Assembly (NCBI GenBank): GCA_029571905.1 | Contig: JAKPXU010000003.1 | Location: 1-32,974 of the forward strand | Source of the DNA: Acidobacteriota bacterium | Lineage (GTDB): Bacteria > Acidobacteriota > Aminicenantia > Aminicenantales > Saccharicenantaceae | Reading direction: 5' to 3' | Length of the DNA: 32,974 nt | Shown: piece after piece, positions 1 to 8,766 of the stretch | Layout of the letters: the number at the start of each line of letters is the position of its first letter | Position numbering within the stretch: position 1 is the stretch's first letter | Position numbers and translations under genes: made by a program | The notes under the pieces: generated by a model | Told to the model about the DNA's origin: nothing | What the model saw: only the letters and a program-made list of their open reading frames with translations | The model's database searches: none

Positions 1-1173
1 CGCCATGGAAACAGCCAGGCCGACTGCTGCTGACCACCACGAAACAGAAGCTGGCAGGGGAGTGGCCAGCTTAATGATGAGAGCTACAACCACGCCAGCC
101 AGGATACCGATAACCCCACCTATTCCAGTTAAAACTACAGCTTCTATCAAAAATTGCTTGACGATATCGGTTGATCTGGCGCCAATTGCTTTTCTGATGC
201 CAATTTCTCTGGTTCTTTCCTTGACGGCCACCAGCATGATATTCATCACGCCGATTCCCCCGACCAGAAGTCCGATGGAGGAAACGATGATCATAACAAT
301 AAAAGCTGCCCCTGTTATCTGATTATACAGGCTGAGTAAACTCTCCTGGGTGAAAATGGCGAAATCATTAGGCTTGTTAGGAGGAACCTTCCTTCTTATC
401 CTTAAGAAATTGGTTACCTGTTCAATGGTTTCGTTAATTAGCGAGGCCTCTTTCGGAACGATGGTAATAGAAAGAGAGGCTGGATCGTAAGGAAAATATT
501 TCATCAGAGAGGTATAAGGGATAGCTACAATGTTATCCTGAGACTGGCCGAACATCTGTCCTCTTTTGCTCATCACGCCGATAACAGTAAATTTTTCCTG
601 ACCAACTTTGATCTCCTTTCCCACGGGAGACATATGGGGAAAGAGAACATCGGCTACCTCTGTCCCGATAAGGCAAACGCGCGCACTATGCCTGATCTCA
701 GCTTCGGTGAAATCCCGGCCTTCTTTAGGCAAGTAAACGGCAAAAACATTATTGAAGCTCTCATCGGTGCCATAAATTATAGCGTTATCACACTTGATGT
801 TCTGATATTTAACTTCAGGCAATTTCAGAAAATCAGGTGTTAGCTGAATGGTTAGAGACTTGACCAGAGGGCAGGCCTCCTTAATAGCCTCTACATCTTC
901 GAAGTTCAAATCCTTACGCTGCCTTTCTTCCTCCGTCCTTTCTCCCACCACCACCGGTTCATATTTCTGAATAATGATTAGGTTGCTGCCAATTCGTTCG
1001 ATTTCTCCGGCGATACTGGCGTTCAGGCCTTCTATCACCGAAACCATTCCGATGACAGTCATGACGCCGATGACAATGCCCAAAGCGGTCAGGAAAGAGC
1101 GCATTTTATGGGTTTTGATAGAATCCAGGGACATGGAAAAAATTTCCAGCCAGAGCTGTGTCCTGACTTTCAT
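1..1173 (-). CDS. ABC transporter permease, MacB/FtsX type (3' part cut by window edge)
   Basis: Reverse-strand reading from ATG at 1173 gives MKVRTQLWLEIFSMSLDSIKTHKMRSFLTALGIVIGVMTVIGMVSVIEGLN...; C-terminal FtsX-like region ...IMIIVSSIGLLVGGIGVMNIMLVAVKERTREIGIRKAIGARSTDIVKQFLIEAVVLTGIGG...; start overlaps the upstream permease stop (ATGA). Not in ORF list because it runs off the edge. Confidence 0.9.
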   Translation of the reverse strand, partial: MKVRTQLWLEIFSMSLDSIKTHKMRSFLTALGIVIGVMTVIGMVSVIEGLNASIAGEIERIGSNLIIIQKYEPVVVGERTEEERQRKDLNFEDVEAIKEACPLVKSLTIQLTPDFLKLPEVKYQNIKCDNAIIYGTDESFNNVFAVYLPKEGRDFTEAEIRHSARVCLIGTEVADVLFPHMSPVGKEIKVGQEKFTVIGVMSKRGQMFGQSQDNIVAIPYTSLMKYFPYDPASLSITIVPKEASLINETIEQVTNFLRIRRKVPPNKPNDFAIFTQESLLSLYNQITGAAFIVMIIVSSIGLLVGGIGVMNIMLVAVKERTREIGIRKAIGARSTDIVKQFLIEAVVLTGIGGVIGILAGVVVALIIKLATPLPASVSWWSAAVGLAVSMA

Positions 1174-2411
1174 TGTTCTGACCTCAGGGCTTCAACTGGA
1201 TTGAGCTTGGCCGCCCGGTTAGCCGGGTAAAGACCAAAAAACAGGCCGACGACAGCGGACATCAAAATGGCCACGATCACCGAGACCGGATCTATCCTGG
1301 ACGGAATGGAAGTGGTCAGGGTGACCACCCTGGCAATAATATAGCCCAGAATAATTCCTATCAATCCACCCAGCCCGGAGAGAATGGCAGCTTCAATTAA
1401 AAATTGCATCAGTATATCACGCCGGCGGGCGCCAACAGCCATTCTGATGCCAATTTCTTTAGTTCTTTCGGTGACTGAGACCAGCATAATATTCATAATG
1501 ACTATGCCACCTACCAGCAGGGCAATTGAAGAGATGGCAATCATGGCAAAATAAACACCAGAAGTTGCTGAACGGTAGAGCTGTATAAAAGTCTCTGATG
1601 TCTGAAAAGCAAAATCATCAGGTTGGTTGAAAGTTCTCTTTCGGAGTGAACGCAACACAGTCCTGACTTCCTCCATTGCCTGATTCATTTCTTCCTGAGA
1701 TGAAGTGTGAACATTAATGGTGATAGTCCGGCGGCTGCCATAGATTTTCATAAAAGTACTGATGGGAATCCAGACATAATTGTCCTGGCTGAAACCCAGT
1801 ATCTTACCTTTTTTCTGTCCCACTCCTATGACTTCAAAATTTTGCTGGCCAACTTTGATCCAGCGACCCAGTGGGTCAAGACCAGGAAATAAGTTTTCGG
1901 CTACATCGGCTCCAATTATACAGACAAATCTCGAGCGCTCTTCGTCGTCTGGCATCAAATAGCGCCCGCGCTCAAGCTCGAGGACTGAACCTATTAGATG
2001 ATCAACGTAAGTCACTCCCCGCACCTCGACGTTTTTGATGCTTTTGGAGCCATATTTAACCAGCTGAGATGCATTGACCGAGGCTCCCACCAGTTGGCAA
2101 GAGGGACAGAGCTTCCTCAGCGTAGCCAGGTCATCGAGGGTCAGGTCTTTCCTTTTTAGTTGCTCTTGATAGTCCTTGATAGAGGTGATGACAGGAGAAA
2201 ATTTAGAAACGGCAAAATCGTTGGCTCCATAAAAAGACATTTTGGTATAAACATAGTTGTTCAACCCCTGAATGACCGAAACCACAGAGATAATAGTCAG
2301 AACACCAATAATAACTCCTAAGAGGGTCAGAAAAGTTCGTAATTTGTTTGAGTGCAGTGAAGTCAGAGCCATACTTAAGGATTCATGAAAATAAATGCTG
2401 CCTTTTCTCAT
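1170..2411 (-). CDS. ABC transporter permease, MacB/FtsX type
   Basis: MacB_PCD-like N-terminus (SLHSNKLRTFLTLLGVIIGVLTIISVVSVIQGLN) and FtsX-like C-terminus (GGIVIMNIMLVSVTERTKEIGIRMAVGARRRDILMQFLIEA). Paralogous to the adjacent permease. Confidence 0.93.
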   Translation of the reverse strand: MRKGSIYFHESLSMALTSLHSNKLRTFLTLLGVIIGVLTIISVVSVIQGLNNYVYTKMSFYGANDFAVSKFSPVITSIKDYQEQLKRKDLTLDDLATLRKLCPSCQLVGASVNASQLVKYGSKSIKNVEVRGVTYVDHLIGSVLELERGRYLMPDDEERSRFVCIIGADVAENLFPGLDPLGRWIKVGQQNFEVIGVGQKKGKILGFSQDNYVWIPISTFMKIYGSRRTITINVHTSSQEEMNQAMEEVRTVLRSLRKRTFNQPDDFAFQTSETFIQLYRSATSGVYFAMIAISSIALLVGGIVIMNIMLVSVTERTKEIGIRMAVGARRRDILMQFLIEAAILSGLGGLIGIILGYIIARVVTLTTSIPSRIDPVSVIVAILMSAVVGLFFGLYPANRAAKLNPVEALRSEQ

Positions 2412-2539
2412 TTTACTTTACTATTCTTCTTTCTGGCCTATTATCCTGGCCTACCTTTCAGCAATCAAGTTTACCTTATTTTATGCTAAGAAATAAGTCC
2501 TGGCTAGCTGATTTTAAAATTCTGTCCGGGGAACTCATC

Positions 2540-2568
2540 TTGACTCGGTTGGCGGTTAGACTGATAAT
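2540..2568 (+). promoter_or_regulatory. candidate sigma70-type promoter TTGACT-N17-GATAAT
   Basis: TTGACT 2540-2545, 17-bp spacer, GATAAT 2563-2568, about 30 bp upstream of the ATG at 2601. Confidence 0.55.
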
Positions 2569-2597
2569 TTTCTAAAATTAACTATCTACAGGAGAAG

Positions 2598-3212
2598 GTG
2601 ATGTGCCAATTGAATCTCGAAGTTAAAGGGCGACAGGTGGCGGCTCTATACTTTGAGGAGCCAGGAGTAGCTAATAGTGAAGCTACCTTGAAAAGGGCAG
2701 CCATTAGAGCTCAGGAACTTAAAATCAGACAGGCGGTTCTGCCTTCAGTAACTGGTGAGACAGCCAAGAAGGCACTCAGCCTATTCTCTAACTGCCAGCT
2801 GGTGGTGGTTACTCACTCGACAGGATTTTTAAAGCCGAACTATCAGGAAATGGCGGAGACCGTTCGCCAGGAACTACAGGCGGCGGGGGCTAAAGTCCTG
2901 ACTGCCCAGCACGCTTTTGGCGGCGTCAATCGGGCAGTCAGGAGAAAATTTGGTACCTATGAGCTTGATGAAATCATTGCTTACACTCTGAGGTGTTTTG
3001 GACAGGGCTTGAAAGTGGCGGTTGAAATCAGCCTGATGGCAGCCGATGCTGGACTGATTAGAAGTGGTGAACCCTGCCTCTCTCTCGGTGGAACGGAAAG
3101 AGGAGTGGACACAGCTGTTCTGTTGAGACCCGTTAATTCTCAGAATTTTTTTGATTTAAGAATAATGGAAATACTGGCCAAACCCGGTTTTTACCAGCCG
3201 GCTGAAGAATGA
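2598..3212 (+). CDS. pyruvate kinase alpha/beta (PK C-terminal) domain-like stand-alone protein
   Basis: 204 aa ORF; tail-domain-like pattern (N-terminal AALYFEEPGVANSEATLKRAAIRAQELKIRQAVLPSVTGETAKKAL...); no pyruvate kinase barrel. RBS GGAG 2591-2594; start GTG 2598 or ATG 2601. Confidence 0.65.
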   Translation: MMCQLNLEVKGRQVAALYFEEPGVANSEATLKRAAIRAQELKIRQAVLPSVTGETAKKALSLFSNCQLVVVTHSTGFLKPNYQEMAETVRQELQAAGAKVLTAQHAFGGVNRAVRRKFGTYELDEIIAYTLRCFGQGLKVAVEISLMAADAGLIRSGEPCLSLGGTERGVDTAVLLRPVNSQNFFDLRIMEILAKPGFYQPAEE

Positions 3213-3293
3213 TAAGGGAGGGATAGCTACCTTTCTTTATTTCGGTTAAACTAACACCAGTCAATAAATTAAGAGCATGGAAAGGAAAGGACA

Positions 3294-4019
3294 ATTTTAA
3301 GGATTAACAAATTTCTGGCCCAGGCCGGTGTAGCCTCGAGGCGGGAAGCTGATCGACTGGTAGAAGAAGGGAGGGTTCAGGTTAACCGGAAGGTGGTCAG
3401 GCGCCCGGGAACTCTCATTGACGAGACCTCTGACCGGGTAGAAGTTGATGGAAGGCCGGTTAATCTGCCTACCTCCAAAGTTTATATCCTGTTAAATAAG
3501 CCAGCTGGTTATATTGTCACCATGAAGGATCCTCAAGGAAGAAAAACGGTAACTGATCTTTTACCGTCACTGCCTTTCCGCCTGTTTCCGGTTGGCCGAC
3601 TTGACCGCGAGAGTGAAGGAGCTTTGCTCTTTACCAATGATGGTGAGCTGGCTCACCGCCTCCTGCATCCTCGCTATGGATTTAAGAAAATTTATGAAGT
3701 CAAAATAAAAGGATATATTACCGACCAGCAGATAGACAGGTTAAAGCGGGGAACTTTTATTGACGGACGAAAAGCAACACCCGATAAAGTTGGCCTGATT
3801 TACCGAAACAGGCAGTATTCTTATCTCAGGCTAGAAATTCATGAAGGGAGAAAGCACGAGGTCCGGAAAATGTTTTATGCTCTTGACCTGGAGGTAAAAA
3901 AATTAAGAAGAGTAGCTATGGCCGGTCTGAGCATCAAGGGCCTCAGACCCGGATTTTGGCGTCATTTAAAAAAAGAAGAAATCGTTAAACTCAAACGGCA
4001 GGCTGGATTAGTTGATTAA
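3294..4019 (+). CDS. rluB: pseudouridine synthase, RluB/RsuA family with N-terminal S4 domain
   Basis: Frame continues upstream of the listed GTG 3393 with an S4-like N-terminus RINKFLAQAGVASRREADRLVEEGRVQVNRKVVRRPGTLI; catalytic region FPVGRLDRESEGALLFTNDGELAHRLLHPRYGFKKIYEVKI. Exact start uncertain (see findings). Confidence 0.88.
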   Translation: MLRINKFLAQAGVASRREADRLVEEGRVQVNRKVVRRPGTLIDETSDRVEVDGRPVNLPTSKVYILLNKPAGYIVTMKDPQGRKTVTDLLPSLPFRLFPVGRLDRESEGALLFTNDGELAHRLLHPRYGFKKIYEVKIKGYITDQQIDRLKRGTFIDGRKATPDKVGLIYRNRQYSYLRLEIHEGRKHEVRKMFYALDLEVKKLRRVAMAGLSIKGLRPGFWRHLKKEEIVKLKRQAGLVD

Positions 4020-4093
4020 AAAAATATGAGCTGATCTTTCTTTTCATCCGTTTCACTTTTGAGCAGCTGCTGGCTGGTTTTTTCCCTGACCTG

Positions 4094-6538
4094 TTATTCA
4101 GATCCGGCTGGTCGCTCTTCTTCTGCTTCACCTTCAAACTCGCGCCAGGCTAGAGCCAGTCGTTCGAGTTCCATATCGACCAGGTAATTTACTGTTCCCT
4201 CTTCAAAATTGCCATCTTCCTGTCTCTCTCCAGCTTTAACTCCGGTCAGAATCTCCAGTCCTTCATCAATAGTTTTAATTGGATAAATATGGAATTGGCC
4301 GTTTTTGACGGCCTGGATAACCTCTTCACTCAGCATCAGATTGCTCACATTCTGATAAGGGATGATCACTCCCTGGGTCCCGGTCAAACCTTTAGCCCGG
4401 CAAACAGCAAAGAAACCTTCAATTTTTTCATTTACCCCGCCTATTGGCTGGATTTCGCCCTTCTGGTTTAAGGAGCCAGTTACCGCCAGGTCCTGACGAA
4501 GAGGCAGACCAGACAAGCTAGATAAAATGGCATAAACTTCAGTTGAGGAAGCACTATCTCCGTCAACTCCCGAATAAGATTGCTCGAAGGCGATGCTGGC
4601 TGACAGAGCAAACGGTTTATTTTGAGCATATTTTCCTCTTAAATAACCAGCCAGAATCAGTACGCCCTTGTTATGAGTCTTGCCACTCAGGTCAGCTTCT
4701 CTCTCAATGCTGATGACACCGGCCCGACCCATGGACGTCCTGGCGGTGATCCGGGCAGGCTGTCCAAAAGCCAATTCACCTGTATCGTAAACAGCCAGAC
4801 CGTTGACCTGCCCAACTGTCTGTCCCTGAGTATCAATGAGAATAGTTCCCTCCTCAATCATTTCTCTGATTTTCCTTTCTACCAGATTGACCCTTTCCAT
4901 TTTTTCTTTAATAGCTGTCTGCACATCCTGGCGAGATACTAGCTGGTGTCCATTCTTTCTAGCCCAGTAATCAGCTTCTCTTATGACATCGGCAACCAAA
5001 TGGAATCTGGTAGACAATTTTTTCTGGCGGCCTGCCTGCCTGACCCCAAACTCGACAATAGCCGCTATTCCATCGCGACCAACAGGCTGCAATTTGTCTT
5101 CATCGACGATTTTTTTGATAAATCTGGCATAATCAACGATAGTTTTTTCGGTTTTCTCCATCTCACTGTCAAATTCAGCTTTGACTTTGAAAATCTTTTT
5201 AAAATCATCGTCAAGGAAATATAGAAGGTTATAGAGATAGTCATCTCCAATCATGATGACCTTGACATCGCATTTTATCGGTTCTGGCTTCAAGTGTTTG
5301 GCTGAAATAAGAAAGGGTGAAACAGGATTCTGGATTTCATATGTTTGATAGCGAAGGGTACGTTTGAGGGTGGCCCAGACTCCGGCCTCACTCAGCGCAT
5401 CCAGGGCATTTAAGACCAGATAGCCGCCATTAGCTTTAATAAAAGAACCAGCTTTAATTTTCGTAAAATCAGTCTGGCCGAGACCAAAACGACCATAGCT
5501 ATATTCTATTGTCCCAAACAGATTGATGTAATTTGGCGTTATCTCCATAATAACCGGAGCGCCCTGGAGATCAGAATTGTCCACCAGCAGATTGACCCGA
5601 TAGTTGAGGAAAGGATCAAATTCTTCAGGTTGATTTTCATCTTCTGGTTTTTTGCCCTTAAATAAATCCAGGTCTTCCAGCAAATTTTTTTCGACTTCTT
5701 CCAGGTAACCCTGGACAGCCGGGAAAGGTAGTCCCTGTCTGAGATCAGTCAATCCACCCTTGATTATCGGGCTGCAGACCTCTATTTCCTGGTTTTTAAG
5801 AAGCAACTGAGTTTCATCGTCGATAGCCTTGAGCTGGCTGATGACCTTTTCCAGCTGGCCAGTCAACTCACTGTATTTTTTCTTCAGTTCCTCCAGTTTC
5901 TTCCTGGGGAACTTATCCTCTTTGGCCAGAGCTTCCAGCTTATTAAAAGGGGTAGGCTCTCCCTCGATAACCGGTAGCAAGTCTGGCCGGGTAAAGAGTC
6001 CCATCTGAACCTGAATAACAGTAAAGCCTTCGGCCGAGACCAGGTCGTTAAACTTTTGCAGAACATCTCTCTGTTTTCTCTCCTGACTGTCAATGATGCT
6101 CTGCTTTCTTTCTTGAAAAAACTGACTTTTAAGTAATTCTGGAATATTAGTTTTTAGCATACTAATCAGCCGGTTGAGCCCGTCACTCAGCAATCGCCCT
6201 TTACCGGCAGGTAGCGACAGAAGAATTGGTTCTTCTGGTTTTTTGAAGTTATTGACATAAAGGAGGTCATCTGGCACGGGCTGGCCAACTTTGATTCTCT
6301 CCAGAAACTTCTTAATGGTGGTAGTCCGACCTGTTCCAACCAGGCCGGTAATAAATATATTATAGCCACGGCTCTTAATTTCGAGACCTGTCTCCAGAGA
6401 TTTTAAAGCTTTTTCCTGCCCGATAATACCTTCGCAGGCCAGGCATTCAGCTGTTGATTCGAACGGGATAAGTTTCTCCGGGCAGTGCCAGGCTAATTCT
6501 TCTGGTTTAAGCTCATAGAATTCACTGGTTGGTTTCAT
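4094..6538 (-). CDS. Lon-family AAA+ ATP-dependent protease (LonB/LonC-like)
   Basis: Walker A-like GLVGTGRTT; C-terminal Lon protease domain with Ser in GVDGDSASSTEVYAILSSLSGLPLRQDLAVTGSLNQKGEIQPIGG and Lys in VNEKIEGFF. Confidence 0.92.
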   Translation of the reverse strand: MKPTSEFYELKPEELAWHCPEKLIPFESTAECLACEGIIGQEKALKSLETGLEIKSRGYNIFITGLVGTGRTTTIKKFLERIKVGQPVPDDLLYVNNFKKPEEPILLSLPAGKGRLLSDGLNRLISMLKTNIPELLKSQFFQERKQSIIDSQERKQRDVLQKFNDLVSAEGFTVIQVQMGLFTRPDLLPVIEGEPTPFNKLEALAKEDKFPRKKLEELKKKYSELTGQLEKVISQLKAIDDETQLLLKNQEIEVCSPIIKGGLTDLRQGLPFPAVQGYLEEVEKNLLEDLDLFKGKKPEDENQPEEFDPFLNYRVNLLVDNSDLQGAPVIMEITPNYINLFGTIEYSYGRFGLGQTDFTKIKAGSFIKANGGYLVLNALDALSEAGVWATLKRTLRYQTYEIQNPVSPFLISAKHLKPEPIKCDVKVIMIGDDYLYNLLYFLDDDFKKIFKVKAEFDSEMEKTEKTIVDYARFIKKIVDEDKLQPVGRDGIAAIVEFGVRQAGRQKKLSTRFHLVADVIREADYWARKNGHQLVSRQDVQTAIKEKMERVNLVERKIREMIEEGTILIDTQGQTVGQVNGLAVYDTGELAFGQPARITARTSMGRAGVISIEREADLSGKTHNKGVLILAGYLRGKYAQNKPFALSASIAFEQSYSGVDGDSASSTEVYAILSSLSGLPLRQDLAVTGSLNQKGEIQPIGGVNEKIEGFFAVCRAKGLTGTQGVIIPYQNVSNLMLSEEVIQAVKNGQFHIYPIKTIDEGLEILTGVKAGERQEDGNFEEGTVNYLVDMELERLALAWREFEGEAEEERPAGSE

Positions 6539-6620
6539 TTTGACTCCTTAGAAATCTTTTAATTATTTTACCTTTGATTCAAACCGCGGTAAAGACATTT
6601 ATAATCCAGATGAAAAAGTT

Positions 6621-6654
6621 AAATGAATTTGATAGAATTTATAGAAATTCATTT
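6621..6654. repeat. perfect 10-bp inverted repeat AAATGAATTT-N14-AAATTCATTT upstream of the GNAT-like gene
   Basis: Arms 6621-6630 and 6645-6654 are exact reverse complements; located 13 bp upstream of ATG 6668, downstream of TATAAT at 6600-6605. Confidence 0.7.
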
Positions 6655-6667
6655 GAGGGCAAAGTGA

Positions 6668-7822
6668 ATGAGTGACCTGACCATCAAGCAGGTTGAAAGT
6701 GGTAGTGAATTAAGAGCTTTTATCAATTTCCCCTGGCAAGTTTATAAAAACGATCCTAACTGGGTTCCACCTCTCCGTCTACAAATAAAAGAAAAGCTTA
6801 ACCGTAAAAAAAACCCTTTTTTTGAACACGCCGAGATGGCTCTTTTTCTGGCCAGGAGGGGCCAAGAAATCGTCGGGAGGATTGCGGCTATTATTGATTT
6901 TAATCACAATGAATATCATGGGGAGAAGGTCGTTTTTTTTGGCCTGTACGAGAGCCTGAATGACGAACAGGTAGCCAGGTTGTTGCTTGAAACTGTCATC
7001 GACTGGGGGAAAAAGAGAGGCATGGAGATTTTGAGGGGGCCAGTTAATCTATCTATGAATGATGAGTGTGCTTTTTTGCTGGAGGGTTTTGATCGCCCAC
7101 CGACGATTATGATGCCGTATAATCCGCCTTATTATATTGAATTGATGGAAAAATGCGGTCTGACCAAGGCTAAAGACCTATATGCCTATTTTATGGATCG
7201 CGATCACGAGACTGAACAGCAAGTCAAGGCAGTAGTGGGAAAAATCAAGCAGATCACTTCTTTTAAAATGAGAACTGCTAACCTCAGAAAAGTTCAGCAG
7301 GAAACAAAGAAAATTGCCTATATTTATAATCAGGCCTGGGCGAAAAACTGGGGATTTGTACCCTGGACCGACAACGAAATGAAGTTTATGGGGAAAAGCT
7401 TAAAAGCTTTTGCCGATCCCGATCTGGTCATTTTTGCCATGCACAATGGTCAGGAAGTCGGCTTTGCCTTCGGTCTGCCAAATTACAATGAGATCACCAA
7501 AAGCCTTAATGGCAGGTTATTTCCCTTTGGGATTTTTAAATTTATGTTGAACAGAAGAAAAATAACTGGAATGAGGGCACTGGTTTTTGGCGTTATGCCC
7601 CGTTACCAGCGAACTGGCCTGAGCTATTTGCTCTATGACGAACTGGAAACCAGGGCCAAGGCTAAAGGTTATAAATGGGCAGAGACTTCCTGGCAATTGG
7701 AAGATAATGAGGCCATTAATAGATTTACTGCCTCCATAGGTGGTAGAATATATAAAAAATACAGGATTTATGAGAAAAGAATAATTCCGCTGAGTCAAGG
7801 AGAAAAGAATGAAAGTATATGA
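6668..7822 (+). CDS. GNAT-like N-acetyltransferase family protein
   Basis: 384 aa; N-terminal FINFPWQVYKNDPNWVPPL..., C-terminal GNAT-like segment MRALVFGVMPRYQRTGLSYLLYDELETRAKAKGYKWAETSWQLEDNEAINRF. Confidence 0.75.
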   Translation: MSDLTIKQVESGSELRAFINFPWQVYKNDPNWVPPLRLQIKEKLNRKKNPFFEHAEMALFLARRGQEIVGRIAAIIDFNHNEYHGEKVVFFGLYESLNDEQVARLLLETVIDWGKKRGMEILRGPVNLSMNDECAFLLEGFDRPPTIMMPYNPPYYIELMEKCGLTKAKDLYAYFMDRDHETEQQVKAVVGKIKQITSFKMRTANLRKVQQETKKIAYIYNQAWAKNWGFVPWTDNEMKFMGKSLKAFADPDLVIFAMHNGQEVGFAFGLPNYNEITKSLNGRLFPFGIFKFMLNRRKITGMRALVFGVMPRYQRTGLSYLLYDELETRAKAKGYKWAETSWQLEDNEAINRFTASIGGRIYKKYRIYEKRIIPLSQGEKNESI

Positions 7823-8279
7823 AGGTAAACTTCAAGCCCAGGGATATAAAATTGCTATTATCCTTAGCCGTTTTAACCAGTTTATTTCCGGACACCTGCT
7901 GGACGGCGCTCTCGAGGCATTGGGCAAACTGGGCGTGGAAGAGGACAATATTGAAGTCTACAAGGTTCCTGGTGCATTTGAAGTTCCACTTATAGCCAAA
8001 AAACTGGCTGCTAAAAAACAGGTTGACGGCCTGATTTGCCTTGGAGCTTTAATCCGTGGTGATACGCCTCATTTTGATTATTTGAGTTCTGAAGTGACCA
8101 AAGGTCTATCCCAGGTGGCGATAGAAGATGGTTTGCCTATCTCCTTTGGGATCCTGACGGTTGAGACGGTAGAACAGGCTATCGAGAGAGCTGGTACCAA
8201 AGCCGGTAACAAGGGCTATGAAGCTGCTCTGGCCCTTATCGAAACGATAAATTTATTAAAGCAAGCCAAATTGGACTGA
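7809..8279 (+). CDS. ribH: 6,7-dimethyl-8-ribityllumazine synthase
   Basis: Characteristic SRFNQFISGHLLDGALEAL, VPGAFEVPLIAKKLA, CLGALIRGDTPHFDYLSSEVTKGL, PISFGILTVETVEQAIERAGTKAGNKG. Confidence 0.97.
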   Translation: MKVYEGKLQAQGYKIAIILSRFNQFISGHLLDGALEALGKLGVEEDNIEVYKVPGAFEVPLIAKKLAAKKQVDGLICLGALIRGDTPHFDYLSSEVTKGLSQVAIEDGLPISFGILTVETVEQAIERAGTKAGNKGYEAALALIETINLLKQAKLD

Positions 8280-8301
8280 GCGACGCCTAGAAATTTTAAC
8301 C

Positions 8302-8766
8302 ATGGGAAGTAGAAGAAAAGCCAGGGAGTGCGCTTTGCAGATTCTATTCCAGCTGGAATTTTCTCCTGACCGGCTGGACGAAATACTTCAGGATTACTGG
8401 GCAGCTCAGCCGCTGAAGCCAGAAGTCAAAGAGTATGCGACCTGGCTGGTGAAGGGTATAAGACAGCACCAGGCGGAAATTGATGAGGCGATTGAAAAGG
8501 CTTCAGAGCACTGGCGATTGGACAGGATGGCCATGGTCGACAGAAATATATTAAGAATGGCGGTTTTCGAGTTGATTTTTGAAAAAACCCTGCCGCCGCC
8601 CATAATTATTGATGAGGCTATTGAGGTGGCCAGAAAATTCTCCGGCCAGGAAGCGGCCATTTTTGTCAACGGGATTCTGGACGGAATCTACAAGAGCCTC
8701 CCTGAAGACAGAGCTGAGAATAAGGAGGCAGGCTATAATCAAGGTAAGAAAGAGGAAGTGAAATGA
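8302..8766 (+). CDS. nusB: transcription antitermination factor NusB
   Basis: GSRRKARECALQILFQLEF...; RMAMVDRNILRMAVFELIF; PPPIIIDEAIEVARKFSGQEAAIFVNGILDGI. Confidence 0.95.
   Translation: MGSRRKARECALQILFQLEFSPDRLDEILQDYWAAQPLKPEVKEYATWLVKGIRQHQAEIDEAIEKASEHWRLDRMAMVDRNILRMAVFELIFEKTLPPPIIIDEAIEVARKFSGQEAAIFVNGILDGIYKSLPEDRAENKEAGYNQGKKEEVK

Noticed and set aside
5-322. ORF 5..322 (+), 105 aa
   Set aside because: It is antisense to the conserved FtsX-like region of the truncated MacB-type permease.
2348-2575. ORF 2348..2575 (+), 75 aa
   Set aside because: No homology signal; spans the divergent intergenic region and the candidate promoter; probably non-coding.
4020-4093. AGCAGCTGCTGGCTGGTTTTTT between convergent genes as a terminator
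   Set aside because: The stem is short and tightly palindromic with no adequate loop; too weak to call despite the T-tract.
4289-5250. Multiple 60-90 aa antisense ORFs in the Lon-like gene (and similar antisense ORFs elsewhere in the list)
   Set aside because: They lie opposite strongly conserved coding regions, are low-complexity or unfamiliar and lack RBS support; treated as spurious shadows.
6806-6823. A8-CCC-T7 tract inside the GNAT-like CDS
   Set aside because: It is in frame (RKKNPFF), explained by Lys/Asn and Phe codons; no evidence of frameshifting or a terminator role.
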